The notes beneath the pieces were generated by a model that saw only the letters and a list, made by a program, of their open reading frames with translations, was not told the DNA's origin and did no database searches. Both the position numbers and the translations under genes were made by a program. This document shows positions 1-9,218 of a DNA stretch of 64,000 nt, piece after piece. The DNA comes from Selenobaculum gibii (GTDB taxonomy: Bacteria; Bacillota; Negativicutes; ICN-92133): contig NZ_CP120678.1 of assembly GCF_030273445.1 (NCBI RefSeq), positions 256,401-320,400 on the forward strand. Reading direction: 5' to 3'. Each line of letters begins with the position of its first letter. The first letter of the stretch is position 1.

Positions 1-332
1 ACGATAGTTTATCAGCTGGACAATTTGATGCAATTATTTCAAATCCTCCTTATATTCCCGAGAAGGATATCGCTGGGTTAGAGCCAGAAGTAAAATGTGA
101 ACCATATGGTGCTTTAGCTGGTGGAAAGGATGGATTAGATTTTTATCGCCGCCTTATTCAAGAGGGGATAAAATTTTTGAAACCAAATGGGTTTATGGCC
201 TTTGAAGTCGGCATTTATCAGGCGGAGGATGTTGCTGATATAGGCAGAGAAACCGGTGCGTTTAATCATTTTGAAATAATAAAAGATTATGGCAATATTG
301 ACCGTGTTGTCATAATGAAAAAGCAGGAGTAA
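1..332 (+). CDS. prmC: Peptide chain release factor N5-glutamine methyltransferase, C-terminal part (5' end outside window)
   Basis: The frame is open from base 3 to the TAA at 330-332. It begins inside the catalytic domain and shows the NPPYIP motif (codons for Asn-Pro-Pro-Tyr near bases 54-65), which is the signature of PrmC/HemK enzymes methylating the GGQ glutamine of release factors RF1/RF2. The last 110 residues also contain the family's GGxDGLDFYRRL stretch and an FEVG motif close to the end. The start and the N-terminal helical domain lie upstream of the window. The following gene begins 7 bases after the stop, so the two are probably co-transcribed. Family assignment is firm because of the NPPY motif and because prmC precedes sua5/ywlC in many Firmicutes. 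Confidence 0.93.
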   Translation, partial: DSLSAGQFDAIISNPPYIPEKDIAGLEPEVKCEPYGALAGGKDGLDFYRRLIQEGIKFLKPNGFMAFEVGIYQAEDVADIGRETGAFNHFEIIKDYGNIDRVVIMKKQE

Positions 333-339
333 GTTTGTT

Positions 340-1347
340 ATGGAAACAAAATTGATTTCGTCAGGTGATGAGGAGGGGCTTAAGCTTGCAGCTAGTTTGT
401 TAAAAAGCGGGAACTTGGTAGCCTTTCCAACGGAAACTGTATATGGTTTAGGGGCAAATGGATTTGATTCTGAAGCTGTGGCACATGTTTATCGCGCAAA
501 GGGGCGGTCGTTGAGCAATCCACTATCGTTGCTTTTGGCAGATGTAAGTCAAATAGAAAAGGTAGTCACTGATGTGAGTGATAAGGCAAAAAAATTAATT
601 AAGGCTTTTTCTCCAGGGCCGATTACTTTTGTCTTGAAACGTAAGAACATTGTGCCTAATATTGTAACGAATGGCAAGGATACCGTTGGAGTTCGTATTC
701 CTGACCATGAAATTGCGCGGAAAATTATTCGCCTTGCGGATATCCCAATTGCTGCGCCAAGCGCAAATACATCGGGGCGACCGAGTCCGACTTCGGCTGT
801 GGCAGTTTTCGATGATTTACAGGGGAAAATTAGTGCAGTTGTCGATGGAGGGGATTGTGCAGTTGGAATTGATTCGACAATTATTGACTGCACACAAGAG
901 GTACTGACTGTTTTACGTCCTGGAGTGATTACGCTAGAAATGTTGCGTCAAGTAGTCGGTGCAGGATCGGTACAAATGAAAGAGGACATCATCGAGCAAA
1001 ATCATTATGCGCCAAGCGCACCGATGTTTATTCTAGAGGGCGCACCGAATAAGATTGAAGATGAGATGAAAAGCTACATTAGAAAAGCGGTTGACGAGAA
1101 AAAACGGCTTGGGATAATTGCTAGTGATGAGCTTATTGCAGGGATTTCTAATGATGTGCTAACTTATTCTTATGGAACCCGTGGGGATATGAAAGCGATT
1201 GCAGGAAATCTTTATCGGGCTTTGCGATTTTTTGATGACCATAAAGTTGATGTAATTTATGCTGAAGGAATAGATAAAATGGGGATTGGTTTAGCAATTA
1301 TGAATCGTATGTATAAAGCGAGTGGGTATAGAATTATTACGCTATAG
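340..1347 (+). CDS. sua5: L-threonylcarbamoyladenylate synthase, Sua5 type
   Basis: This enzyme makes threonylcarbamoyl-AMP from threonine, bicarbonate and ATP, the first step of the t6A modification at position 37 of ANN-decoding tRNAs. It has 335 residues. Residues 1-200 form the YrdC/TsaC-like domain with FPTETVYGLGAN and SANTSGRPSPT. The remainder is the extra Sua5 C-terminal domain, so this is the long (YwlC/Sua5) form rather than the short TsaC form. The ATG at 340 follows a CAGGAG ribosome site at 324-329. It lies directly behind prmC and heads the ywlC-ywlD-ywlE-ywlG-glyA-upp order known from Bacillus. Nothing unusual is seen. Confidence 0.95.
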   Translation: METKLISSGDEEGLKLAASLLKSGNLVAFPTETVYGLGANGFDSEAVAHVYRAKGRSLSNPLSLLLADVSQIEKVVTDVSDKAKKLIKAFSPGPITFVLKRKNIVPNIVTNGKDTVGVRIPDHEIARKIIRLADIPIAAPSANTSGRPSPTSAVAVFDDLQGKISAVVDGGDCAVGIDSTIIDCTQEVLTVLRPGVITLEMLRQVVGAGSVQMKEDIIEQNHYAPSAPMFILEGAPNKIEDEMKSYIRKAVDEKKRLGIIASDELIAGISNDVLTYSYGTRGDMKAIAGNLYRALRFFDDHKVDVIYAEGIDKMGIGLAIMNRMYKASGYRIITL

Positions 1348-1415
1348 TGTATAAGTTTCCATTCTGTTTCATATAAATAAGGAGATTATTCGTATGTAAA
1401 CGGAGGGAATAATGA

Positions 1416-2015
1416 TTGACTGATCTTGAATTGTTTATTATGAGTGTGGCTTTGGGGATGGATTTATTTTCTATAGCAATTCCAATAGGGATGAATAGAC
1501 TAAAAAAACGTGTCATAATAAAAGCAAGTATAGTCTTTGCAACCTTTCATATCACTATGTTGCTATCTGGCTGCTACATTGGGGGGTTTTTAGGAAAATT
1601 AATTGATAGATTTGGGGCAGAAAGTGGCTTATCCGTATTGATGTTAGGAGATTGGGCTGGTGCGATTACAGGTGTTGTTTTAGCCGGATTAGGTGTGAAA
1701 ATGATTCGGGAAAGTCTAGTCACTCAGAATATTGGGCATGTGCAATGTAATAATCCATTAACGGGAATGACCCTAATAGTCTTGGCCTTTAGTGTAAGTA
1801 TAGATGCTTTAGCTATAGGCTTTGGGATAGGAATGATAGATGTCAATTTAATTAAGTTAAATATAATTTTAGGTAGTGTAATTTTTATTATTTCTCTTAT
1901 TGGACTCAATATAGGGCGACAGGCAGGGCGATTTTTAGGTGAATATGCAGAACGAATCGGCGGATTTGCGCTTATTTTGTTGGGTGGACAGATTTTGTGG
2001 AATTTGTTAGGATAA
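1416..2015 (+). CDS. mntP: MntP/YtaF-family putative manganese efflux pump
   Basis: A 199-residue integral membrane protein with about six hydrophobic segments. Two internal half-repeats carry the acidic motifs typical of MntP: GMDLFSIAIPIG near residue 14 and SVSIDALAIGFGIG near residue 130. The family exports Mn2+ by exchange. The start is taken as TTG at 1416 because a GGAGGG site (1402-1407) is correctly spaced, and the ATG at 1412 is out of frame and reaches a stop after three codons. No manganese riboswitch (yybP-ykoY) is visible in the 68-base gap upstream. The position corresponds to ywlD of Bacillus. The substrate is inferred from the family. Confidence 0.85.
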   Translation: MTDLELFIMSVALGMDLFSIAIPIGMNRLKKRVIIKASIVFATFHITMLLSGCYIGGFLGKLIDRFGAESGLSVLMLGDWAGAITGVVLAGLGVKMIRESLVTQNIGHVQCNNPLTGMTLIVLAFSVSIDALAIGFGIGMIDVNLIKLNIILGSVIFIISLIGLNIGRQAGRFLGEYAERIGGFALILLGGQILWNLLG

Positions 2016-2089
2016 AATGTTTTTTTATCCGTGATGATATGCTAAAATAGTCAGAGATAAGTTTTAAGTGCAAAAGGAGTTTGCTTGGT

Positions 2090-2557
2090 ATGGTAAAAGT
2101 TTTATTTGTGTGTACGGGAAACACTTGCCGTAGCCCGATGGCGGAAACTTTGCTTAGAGAGAAAATAAGCAATCAGCATTTAGATGATAAAATCATTGTT
2201 AAATCAGCGGGATTAGCAGTTTCGGTAGGGTCTGTTGCTACAAGTGGGGCAAGAAAAGCGATGCTATCAAAAGGGTTATCTCTAGATCATCACGTAGCAA
2301 CACAATTGACGTTGCCCATATTAGAAGAAGCGGATTTAATTTTAACGATGACAAAGCAGCATAAGCTAGGGATTTTGCAGGCTGTACCATCGATTGAGGG
2401 AAAAGTTTATTCTTTAGCTGAATATGCAGATAGCCAGATAGATATTGCCGATCCCTTTGGTGCAGATGAGATGACTTACCAAGAATGTGCGCAGCAGATT
2501 TCACAGTTGATTGAGAGATTATGGGATAAGATTTGTACTTTTGCAGAAGAAAAATAG
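2090..2557 (+). CDS. ywlE: Low-molecular-weight protein arginine phosphatase, YwlE-like
   Basis: A 155-residue LMW-PTP fold enzyme. The P-loop near the N terminus reads VCTGNTCRSPMAE (C-x5-R). The threonine before the second cysteine is the residue that, in Bacillus YwlE, favours phospho-arginine; tyrosine phosphatases usually have Ile there. The general acid loop is in the IADPFG stretch near residue 125. The ATG at 2090 is chosen because AAGGAG at 2074-2079 is well spaced from it, whereas the TTG at 2081 is too close. By family it removes phosphate from protein arginines added by McsB. Substrate specificity is inferred from the P-loop threonine and gene order. Confidence 0.88.
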   Translation: MVKVLFVCTGNTCRSPMAETLLREKISNQHLDDKIIVKSAGLAVSVGSVATSGARKAMLSKGLSLDHHVATQLTLPILEEADLILTMTKQHKLGILQAVPSIEGKVYSLAEYADSQIDIADPFGADEMTYQECAQQISQLIERLWDKICTFAEEK

Positions 2558-2582
2558 CTTATGTGTAAAAGGAGTCTTAAAA

Positions 2583-3140
2583 ATGGATCTAGAAGAAATT
2601 AGGCTGCAAGCTAAATCTGCATTGGAAGAATTAATTTCAATTGCAGGCTTGAAACGTGGACAAATTCTTGTAATTGGATGCAGCACCAGTGAGGTTATTG
2701 GATCGATCATTGGTACGGCTGGGTCGAAAGAAGTTGCAGCAGTTTTGATGAAAAGCTTTAGAGAAATTTGTGATACTTATGGAATTTATTTAGCGATACA
2801 ATGTTGTGAACATTTGAACCGTGCACTCATTGTAGAAAGTGAAGTGGCTGAAAAATATCAGTTGGAAATCGTCAGTGTAGTTCCTGTTGCTCATGCGGGT
2901 GGATCATTGGGACAGAGGGCAATGGAGGAGTTTTGTGATCCTGTTGTTGTAGAGACGATCTCAGCTCACGCGGGACTCGACATTGGTGCGACTTTAATTG
3001 GGATGCATTTGAAGCACGTGGCAGTTCCGGTTCGCTTACAAATAAGACAAATTGGACAAGCTATACTTATCGCAGCACGAACGCGACCAAAATTTATCGG
3101 CGGCAGTCGTGCTGTATATAAAAAGTTTGATGATAGATGA
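2583..3140 (+). CDS. ywlG: TIGR01440/UPF0340 family protein, YwlG-like
   Basis: A 185-residue soluble protein of a conserved but functionally undefined family. Visible family blocks are ALEELISIAGLKRGQILVIGCSTSEVIG near the N terminus, CCEHLNRALIVE in the middle, and DIGATLIGMHLKHVAVPVR near the C terminus. The start is set at ATG 2583 because GGAG at 2571-2574 lies 8 bases upstream; an in-frame upstream ATG overlapping ywlE by 47 bases lacks such a site. It sits between ywlE and glyA exactly as in Bacillus. Function is unknown. Confidence 0.85.
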   Translation: MDLEEIRLQAKSALEELISIAGLKRGQILVIGCSTSEVIGSIIGTAGSKEVAAVLMKSFREICDTYGIYLAIQCCEHLNRALIVESEVAEKYQLEIVSVVPVAHAGGSLGQRAMEEFCDPVVVETISAHAGLDIGATLIGMHLKHVAVPVRLQIRQIGQAILIAARTRPKFIGGSRAVYKKFDDR

Positions 3141-3174
3141 TTATTAAAAATTTTATTTATGGGGGAATTTGAAA

Positions 3175-4419
3175 ATGTCTATTCTAGATACTCTTGCAAC
3201 GGTAGATCCAGAAATATCCCAAGCGATTGATAATGAATTAAATCGTCAACGCAATAAGTTGGAATTAATTGCTTCAGAAAATATTGTAAGTAAAGCAGTA
3301 ATGGAAGCTCAAGGCTCTGTATTGACGAATAAATATGCGGAAGGTTACCCAGGAAAACGTTATTATGGCGGTTGTGAATGTGTAGATGTTGTTGAAGAAC
3401 TTGCGATTGCCCGTGCAAAAGAATTATTTGGTGCAGGCTATGCAAACGTTCAACCTCATTCAGGTGCGCAAGCAAATATGGCGGTATTCTTTGCCTTGTT
3501 ACAACCCGGTGATACAGTAATGGGAATGAACCTTACTGATGGCGGGCATTTAACACATGGAAGCCCTGTAAATATGTCAGGTAAATATTTTAATATCGTT
3601 CCTTACGGTGTTGGCGAGGATACGCAAAAAATTGACTATGATGCTTTAGAAAAACAAGCTGAAGAATGCAAACCTAAACTAATCGTTGTCGGCGCAAGCG
3701 CCTATGCAAGAACAATTGATTTTGCAAGAACAAGTGAAATTGCAAAAAAAGTTGGTGCATATCTCATGGTAGATATGGCGCATATTGCAGGTTTAGTTGC
3801 AGCCGGACTTCATCCAAGTCCAGTACCTTATGCTGATGTAGTAACAACGACTACGCATAAAACTTTACGTGGCCCTCGTGGCGGTCTCATTTTAACAAGA
3901 GATGCTGAATTTGGGAAACAATTCAATAAAGCGATTTTTCCAGGAATTCAAGGTGGTCCATTAATGCATGTAATTGCAGCAAAAGCAGTTGCTTTTAAAG
4001 AAGCATTAAGCCCTGAATTTAAAGCTTATCAAGAACAAATTGTTAAGAATGCGAAAGTTTTAGCTCAAACCTTAATTGAAAAAGGTTTTGATATCGTATC
4101 TGGTGGTACAGATAATCATCTAATGCTTGTCGATTTGCGCAGCAAAAATTTAACAGGTAAAGTTGCTGAAAAATTATTAGATGATATTGGAATTACAGCA
4201 AATAAAAATACAATTCCATTTGAGCCATTGAGTCCATTTGTAACAAGTGGTATACGTCTTGGCTCGCCTGCACTTACGACTCGTGGTTTTAAAGAAGAAG
4301 ATATGAAACAAGTTGCAAGCATCATTGCAATGGTACTTGATCATCCGGAAGATGAAAAAGTACATGCGCAGGCGAGAGAGCTTGTAGCTAAACTTTGCAC
4401 AAAGTATCCATTATATTAG
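3175..4419 (+). CDS. glyA: Serine hydroxymethyltransferase
   Basis: PLP enzyme interconverting serine plus tetrahydrofolate with glycine plus 5,10-methylene-THF, the main source of one-carbon units. The protein has 414 residues, the normal length. Recognisable blocks are [30 protein letters not shown], the PLP-lysine motif [14 protein letters not shown] near residue 225, and a typical C-terminal domain. The ATG at 3175 follows a GGGGGAA site (3161-3167); a TTG two codons earlier is less well spaced. upp follows after 13 bases, so one-carbon and pyrimidine salvage genes are likely in one transcript. No anomalies. Confidence 0.97.
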   Translation: MSILDTLATVDPEISQAIDNELNRQRNKLELIASENIVSKAVMEAQGSVLTNKYAEGYPGKRYYGGCECVDVVEELAIARAKELFGAGYANVQPHSGAQANMAVFFALLQPGDTVMGMNLTDGGHLTHGSPVNMSGKYFNIVPYGVGEDTQKIDYDALEKQAEECKPKLIVVGASAYARTIDFARTSEIAKKVGAYLMVDMAHIAGLVAAGLHPSPVPYADVVTTTTHKTLRGPRGGLILTRDAEFGKQFNKAIFPGIQGGPLMHVIAAKAVAFKEALSPEFKAYQEQIVKNAKVLAQTLIEKGFDIVSGGTDNHLMLVDLRSKNLTGKVAEKLLDDIGITANKNTIPFEPLSPFVTSGIRLGSPALTTRGFKEEDMKQVASIIAMVLDHPEDEKVHAQARELVAKLCTKYPLY

Positions 4420-4432
4420 GGGGAAATAGTTG

Positions 4433-5068
4433 ATGTCAGATTTAAAAGTAAATGTAATAGCGCATCCGTTAATTCAACACAAGTTAACGCTTATGCGTGA
4501 TGAAGAAACGGGAACAAAAGATTTTCGTCAATTATTAGAGGAAATTTCTATGCTTATGGCATATGAAATTACAAGGAATATGCCTTTAACTGAAGTGGAT
4601 GTAAAAACTCCAGTTACTGTGTGTAAAAGTAAAGTGTTAACTGGCAAGAAAATTGCAGTTGTACCAATTTTACGTGCTGGCCTTGGCATGTTAAATGGTG
4701 TTGTAAATTTAATTCCTGCTGCTCGCGTTGGTCATGTAGGGTTATATCGTGATCCAGAAACCTTGAAACCGGTAGAATATTATTGCAAATTACCTAGTGA
4801 CGTTGGCGAACGTACTTTAGTTGTTGTAGATCCAATGCTTGCAACGGGCGGTTCAGCAGCAGCAGCAATTGATTTATTAAAAGAAAAAGGTGCGAAATCT
4901 ATTATTTTAATGTGCCTAGTTGCAGCTCCAGAAGGTATTAAAGTAGTGAATGAAGCTCACCCAGATGTAGAGATTTATGTAGCTAGTGTAGATGAATGTC
5001 TAAATGATCATGGATACATAGTTCCGGGCTTAGGTGATGCCGGTGATAGAATTTTCGGTACTAAATAA
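4433..5068 (+). CDS. upp: Uracil phosphoribosyltransferase
   Basis: Converts uracil and PRPP to UMP in pyrimidine salvage. The 211-residue protein has the PRPP-binding loop [12 protein letters not shown] near residue 130 and the UPRT C-terminal GDRIFGTK. The start ATG at 4433 lies 7 bases after a GGGGGAA site. It closes the ywl-glyA-upp run and is followed by a hairpin. Position and sequence agree with the Bacillus arrangement, although here several unrelated genes separate upp from the ATP synthase operon. Confidence 0.97.
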   Translation: MSDLKVNVIAHPLIQHKLTLMRDEETGTKDFRQLLEEISMLMAYEITRNMPLTEVDVKTPVTVCKSKVLTGKKIAVVPILRAGLGMLNGVVNLIPAARVGHVGLYRDPETLKPVEYYCKLPSDVGERTLVVVDPMLATGGSAAAAIDLLKEKGAKSIILMCLVAAPEGIKVVNEAHPDVEIYVASVDECLNDHGYIVPGLGDAGDRIFGTK

Positions 5069-5143
5069 TAATTTTTTTGGATACTAGGGCGAAGGCTAAC
5101 GGCTGGCAAGCTTTCTTATTGTTAGTTTCTATAGTTTTTTTAT

Positions 5144-5174
5144 AAAGAGAGTTTCATTTGCTGAAACTCTCTTT
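5144..5174 (+). terminator. Hairpin after upp
   Basis: A perfect 13-bp inverted repeat (5144-5156 with 5162-5174) around a 5-base loop. The following sequence is T/A rich but lacks a clean T run, so it is a weak intrinsic terminator or mRNA-stabilising hairpin at the end of the upp transcript. Confidence 0.55.
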
Positions 5175-5270
5175 AGTATATAGTTTATTTTGGTTTAATC
5201 GGCAAAATAGAAAAAGAAGTATAATTGTATTGGATTTATTCTTATAAGTATATAAATGGAGGAATAGGAT

Positions 5271-5723
5271 ATGCGTCCATCTTGGGATGAATATTTTTTA
5301 AATATTGCAAAGGCTGTAGGAACGAGGGCAACTTGTTTACGTCGATTGTATGGTGCAGTCATTGTAAAGGATAATATTATTATCAGCACCGGATACAATG
5401 GAGCACCGCGTGGTGCTGTAAACTGTGTTGATGCTAAGATGTGCCAAAGGAATCTGCATAACGTACCAAAAGGTGAAAGGTATGAACTTTGTGAAGCGGT
5501 ACATGCAGAACAAAATGCGATTATCAACGCGGATCCAGAGAAAATGAAGGGTGCAACAATTTATATTGCTGGTGTAAATGCGGATGGTAGTTTAGCATCA
5601 GGTAAGCCATGTTTGCTTTGTCGTCGTATGATTTGCAATGCAATGCTCAGCAAAGTTGTTTACTATGAAACGGACGGCAGTATCGTTGAGTGTGAGCCGA
5701 AAAATATTACAGATGAAAAATAA
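5271..5723 (+). CDS. comEB: Deoxycytidylate (dCMP) deaminase, ComEB-like
   Basis: Zinc-dependent deaminase of 150 residues converting dCMP to dUMP, a precursor of dTMP. The zinc/catalytic motif HAEQNAI lies near residue 82 and the second zinc motif PCLLCRRM near residue 113. Extra Cys/His residues (C48, C56, H60 region) are typical of the dCMP deaminase branch rather than of tRNA or cytidine deaminases. GGAGG at about 5258-5262 precedes the ATG. It stands as its own unit after the upp hairpin, followed by uppP. No sign of a ComE competence operon nearby, so the symbol reflects sequence family only. Confidence 0.9.
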   Translation: MRPSWDEYFLNIAKAVGTRATCLRRLYGAVIVKDNIIISTGYNGAPRGAVNCVDAKMCQRNLHNVPKGERYELCEAVHAEQNAIINADPEKMKGATIYIAGVNADGSLASGKPCLLCRRMICNAMLSKVVYYETDGSIVECEPKNITDEK

Positions 5724-5809
5724 TTTATTTCTGGATAAATATTGCAAATCAGAAGGATATAGAGTAAAATCTCTTTATGTGTCATTTGAATTTAGGGAGT
5801 GAATTTTTC

Positions 5810-6625
5810 GTGCTTGAGATGTTAAAAGTAATTTTCCTTGGGATAGTAGAAGGAATTACGGAATGGTTGCCAGTAAGTAGTACTGGTCATATGATTCTCG
5901 TTGATGAGTTTATTAAACTCAATATTACACCAGCATTTAAAGAAATGTTTTTGGTGGTTATTCAACTCGGTGCTATTTTGGCAGTTGTGATGCTCTATTG
6001 GAATAAACTTTGTCCAATTACGGTAAAGCGTGGACTGAAAATTGATCAAGATTCTATTTTATTATGGATGAAGGTAATCGTTGCAGTACTTCCCGCAGCA
6101 GTTATTGGGTTACCGTTTGATGATTTGCTTGACGCTTTGTTCTACAATTATCAGACTGTAGCTGTGACGTTGATTTTATACGGGATTTTATTTATTGTTC
6201 TGGAAAATCGAAATAAAAAAGTTCGTCCACAGGTGCAGACTTTAGAACAGTTGAGCTTTCTAAAAGCGATAGGGATTGGTTGTTTTCAAGTGTTAGCGCT
6301 TATTCCCGGGACATCGCGTTCCGGAGCGACGATTTTAGGTGCGATGCTCATTGGCTGTTCACGTGAAGTCGCAGCTGAGTTTTCTTTTTTCTTAGCAGTC
6401 CCTGTTATGTTTGGGGCGAGTTTGCTCAAGATGTATAAGTTTGGTTTAAACTATACAGCGGATGAAATTCAAATTTTAATCGTTGGATTAGTTACGGCAT
6501 TTGTCGTTTCTGTTTTAACGATTAAATTCTTAATTGCTTATATTAAGACAAGTGATTTTAAGGCTTTCGGCTATTATAGAATTGTACTTGGTATTATTGT
6601 ATTTGCCTATTTTTTATTTAGCTAA
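5810..6625 (+). CDS. uppP: Undecaprenyl-diphosphatase UppP (BacA)
   Basis: Polytopic membrane phosphatase recycling undecaprenyl-PP to the lipid carrier used for peptidoglycan and surface polysaccharide synthesis. Overexpression of the family gives bacitracin resistance. The two catalytic motifs are clear: GIVEGITEWLPVSSTGH near residue 10 and PGTSRSGATI near residue 170. The GTG at 5810 is preferred because GGGAG (5795-5799) is properly spaced. An ATG at 5777 would add 11 residues without a ribosome site and ahead of the conserved N terminus. The protein has 271 residues with about eight hydrophobic segments. Confidence 0.95.
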   Translation: MLEMLKVIFLGIVEGITEWLPVSSTGHMILVDEFIKLNITPAFKEMFLVVIQLGAILAVVMLYWNKLCPITVKRGLKIDQDSILLWMKVIVAVLPAAVIGLPFDDLLDALFYNYQTVAVTLILYGILFIVLENRNKKVRPQVQTLEQLSFLKAIGIGCFQVLALIPGTSRSGATILGAMLIGCSREVAAEFSFFLAVPVMFGASLLKMYKFGLNYTADEIQILIVGLVTAFVVSVLTIKFLIAYIKTSDFKAFGYYRIVLGIIVFAYFLFS

Positions 6626-6679
6626 AGTGATCAAAGTTATGTTTTGCAGAAGAATTTGTTACTAAATTTTAATAAAGAG

Positions 6680-6731
6680 AAAGTCGATAGGGTTTGTGTA
6701 GGGATAAACACAAATTCTATCGACTTTTTTT
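6680..6731 (+). terminator. Intrinsic terminator of uppP
   Basis: An 11-bp stem (6680-6690 with 6717-6727) continues inward into a TTTGTG/CACAAA stem and is followed by nine T residues. Strong rho-independent terminator. Confidence 0.9.
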
Positions 6732-6876
6732 TTCTAAAAACATAGTAAGAGTAGGCAAATATTAAAATATTTAATTATTTTTGATATTGCAGTATAATAA
6801 ATTATATTACACTTTATTTTAATAAATATATATTTATAACAAAATATGTTAAGTTGAGAAGAGAGAAGGGGATTCT

Positions 6877-9144
6877 ATGAATTGGAAAAATAGTTTGAAA
6901 TACAAAAAAATTATTGTCTTTCTATTTATAGCGATGTTCCTTCCATTATTTTTACTACTATCCTTTCGTGAAAAAGTTGCGACAATGCTTAATTATGAAG
7001 TGGAAATGGGTCTTGTCGAATTAACAAAACAAAACTCTATTTTATTAGAAGGTAAAATAAAGGCAACCTTCTCTTTTCTACATACGATGTCTAATCTGAT
7101 TACAAAAAGCGCTATAGGTGGAGAAGACATAGTAGAGAAAGATAACTTAATTAATTTTTTAAAAGAGGAATTTCAGAATAATAACTTTACTCGTTTTGGT
7201 ATTTTAGATACACAAGGGAGAGCCATTTATGGCTTTGATGTAGATTTTCGCAATATGAAATATTTAGAGGAATCCTTACAGGGGGAAAGTAAAGTGACAT
7301 ATGTTCCATGTACACCTTTTCTTGATCTTCACAGTATGGTTTTTTCAGTCCCAATTTATTCGAAGGATAATAAAATTATTGGTGTATTATATGCAATTTA
7401 TGGGATAGAAGATTTGAAAAAGTTTTTTTCATTTAGTTTTTTTGATGGAAAAGGAGATTGTTTTATTTTAAATCAATCCGGAAACTTATTGATTCCAGTA
7501 AAAGACAATGAAAAAAATGATCGTTTGCGTGACTACTTTCACCATTGGCAGGAAAAAACTGAAGTTGAAGATGATAATTTGCATAAATTCATTTTGATGT
7601 TAAGAGATGAACAACAAGCGGTAGGAAAAATTCAATTGAAAGGCTTGGGTGAACAATATATTGCCTGTGTCCCTTTAGGAAATATTAATGGAATTTATAC
7701 CGTTTCTAGTGTTCCGGCAGATTTTATAACAAAAAGGATAGCCAATATTCTTTTTCTAGTAACGATGGTTTTGCTAATTTCTTTGCTCATCTTATTTTGT
7801 ATATTGATTTATATTGAATTTATAGAAAATAAAAATCGTAAGAATGTTTATCGATTAGCATATATCGATCAGCTTACGAATTTAGGGAATTTTGAAAAGA
7901 TGAAATTGGATAAAGAAATAACGAAAAAAAATAATAAAGGAAAATATATTTTAGCAGTGGTTGATATTGATAAATTTAAATTGATTAATGAAATGATGAG
8001 TTATCAATATGGTTCCGAGCTTTTAACTTTTGTTGCATCAAAAATTGATACTGCTTTAATAGAAAATGAATATGTTTATCGGCTGGGCAACGATTTATTC
8101 GGGCTATTGTTAATTTCAAAAGAAAAGGAAGAAAATTTGACTAGACTGACTCAGCTGTTTGATGAAATAAGTGGATATTATAATCATAAACATGCATTAA
8201 CCTTTTCTTGTGGAATATATCAAATCGGGAAACACGATTTTGATTTGGCAAAATGCATTGATAATGCAAATATTGCGCGTCTGTCGGGAAAAAATTATAG
8301 TAATAACTCCTTTATATATTTCGATGATAAAATGTTAATCAAGATGCGGGAGATGAAAGAATTTGAGGATGGCCTGCAACAGGCTATTGAAGAAAAACAA
8401 TTTGAAATTTATTTACAGCCTAAATATAAAGTTCGCCCCCAAAAATATTTAGGCGGGGCGGAAGCGTTAGTCCGGTGGATTCATCCAACAAAAGGAATGA
8501 TCTCTCCTGCGAAATTTATTCCTGTATTTGAACAAAATGGGACTATTCAATATTTGGATATGTACGTTTTTGAAGCAGTTTGCCGGCAAATGAGAATTTG
8601 GCTTAATCAAGGAATTACACTTGTGCCGATATCAGTGAATATATCTAGACTTACCTTATTAGGGCAAAGCAATTTTATTGAACGGATTGAAGCAATTGCA
8701 CAAAAATATAATATTGCGCATAGCTTACTTGAACTAGAAATATTAGAGAGTGTATCTTTTAATAATAGCGAAGGTTTGACTGTATTTTTGAAAAAAATCA
8801 AAAATCGGGGATTTAAAATTTCTATTGATGATTTTGGAAGTGGATATTCCTCATTGGGTTTATTAAAAAATATGCCAATTGATACATTAAAAATAGATCG
8901 TAGCTTTTTTTCAGATTGGCAGCGAGAGCTTTATACAGTTGAAGAAACGAAGGAAAAGAGTATTGTGCGCTCAATAATTGAAATGGCGCAAGGCCTTAAT
9001 TTGAATACTGTGGCGGAAGGGATTGAAGAAGAATATCAAGTTGAGTTTTTAACAAATGTAGGTTGTGATTTGATTCAAGGATATTATTTTAGCAAGCCAT
9101 TACCTGTTGAAGCATTTGAAAAACTTTTAAAAAATAAAGAATAA
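6877..9144 (+). CDS. Membrane-anchored GGDEF-like/EAL cyclic-di-GMP phosphodiesterase
   Basis: A 755-residue signalling protein. Residues 11-30 form a first membrane helix, about 35-285 an extracytoplasmic Cache-like sensor region, and about 288-312 a second helix. Residues 330-490 form a GGDEF-type domain and 505-750 an EAL domain. The cyclase signature is degenerate (GNDLF instead of GGDEF), so diguanylate cyclase activity is unlikely; it may be a GTP-binding regulatory module. The EAL domain keeps EALVRW, IDDFGSGYSSL, KIDRSFF and EGIEE motifs, so c-di-GMP hydrolysis is expected. A TATAAT box lies at 6793-6798. It is monocistronic between two terminators. The ligand is unknown. Confidence 0.9.
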   Translation: MNWKNSLKYKKIIVFLFIAMFLPLFLLLSFREKVATMLNYEVEMGLVELTKQNSILLEGKIKATFSFLHTMSNLITKSAIGGEDIVEKDNLINFLKEEFQNNNFTRFGILDTQGRAIYGFDVDFRNMKYLEESLQGESKVTYVPCTPFLDLHSMVFSVPIYSKDNKIIGVLYAIYGIEDLKKFFSFSFFDGKGDCFILNQSGNLLIPVKDNEKNDRLRDYFHHWQEKTEVEDDNLHKFILMLRDEQQAVGKIQLKGLGEQYIACVPLGNINGIYTVSSVPADFITKRIANILFLVTMVLLISLLILFCILIYIEFIENKNRKNVYRLAYIDQLTNLGNFEKMKLDKEITKKNNKGKYILAVVDIDKFKLINEMMSYQYGSELLTFVASKIDTALIENEYVYRLGNDLFGLLLISKEKEENLTRLTQLFDEISGYYNHKHALTFSCGIYQIGKHDFDLAKCIDNANIARLSGKNYSNNSFIYFDDKMLIKMREMKEFEDGLQQAIEEKQFEIYLQPKYKVRPQKYLGGAEALVRWIHPTKGMISPAKFIPVFEQNGTIQYLDMYVFEAVCRQMRIWLNQGITLVPISVNISRLTLLGQSNFIERIEAIAQKYNIAHSLLELEILESVSFNNSEGLTVFLKKIKNRGFKISIDDFGSGYSSLGLLKNMPIDTLKIDRSFFSDWQRELYTVEETKEKSIVRSIIEMAQGLNLNTVAEGIEEEYQVEFLTNVGCDLIQGYYFSKPLPVEAFEKLLKNKE

Positions 9145-9156
9145 TGATCAGAAGTA

Positions 9157-9208
9157 AAATGTACCCTATAGAATTGACAGGAAAAGGTGTCAACTATAGG
9201 GTACATTT
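9157..9208 (+). terminator. Bidirectional terminator between convergent genes
   Basis: A perfect 15-bp inverted repeat (9157-9171 with 9194-9208) encloses an inner TTGACA/TGTCAA stem. A-rich and T-rich flanks on either side suit termination in both directions. Confidence 0.85.
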
Positions 9209-9218
9209 CTTTGCTATT

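Noticed and set aside
1412..1423. ATG 1412 as the mntP start
   Set aside because: It is in another frame and stops after three codons; TTG 1416 matches the ribosome site and the protein.
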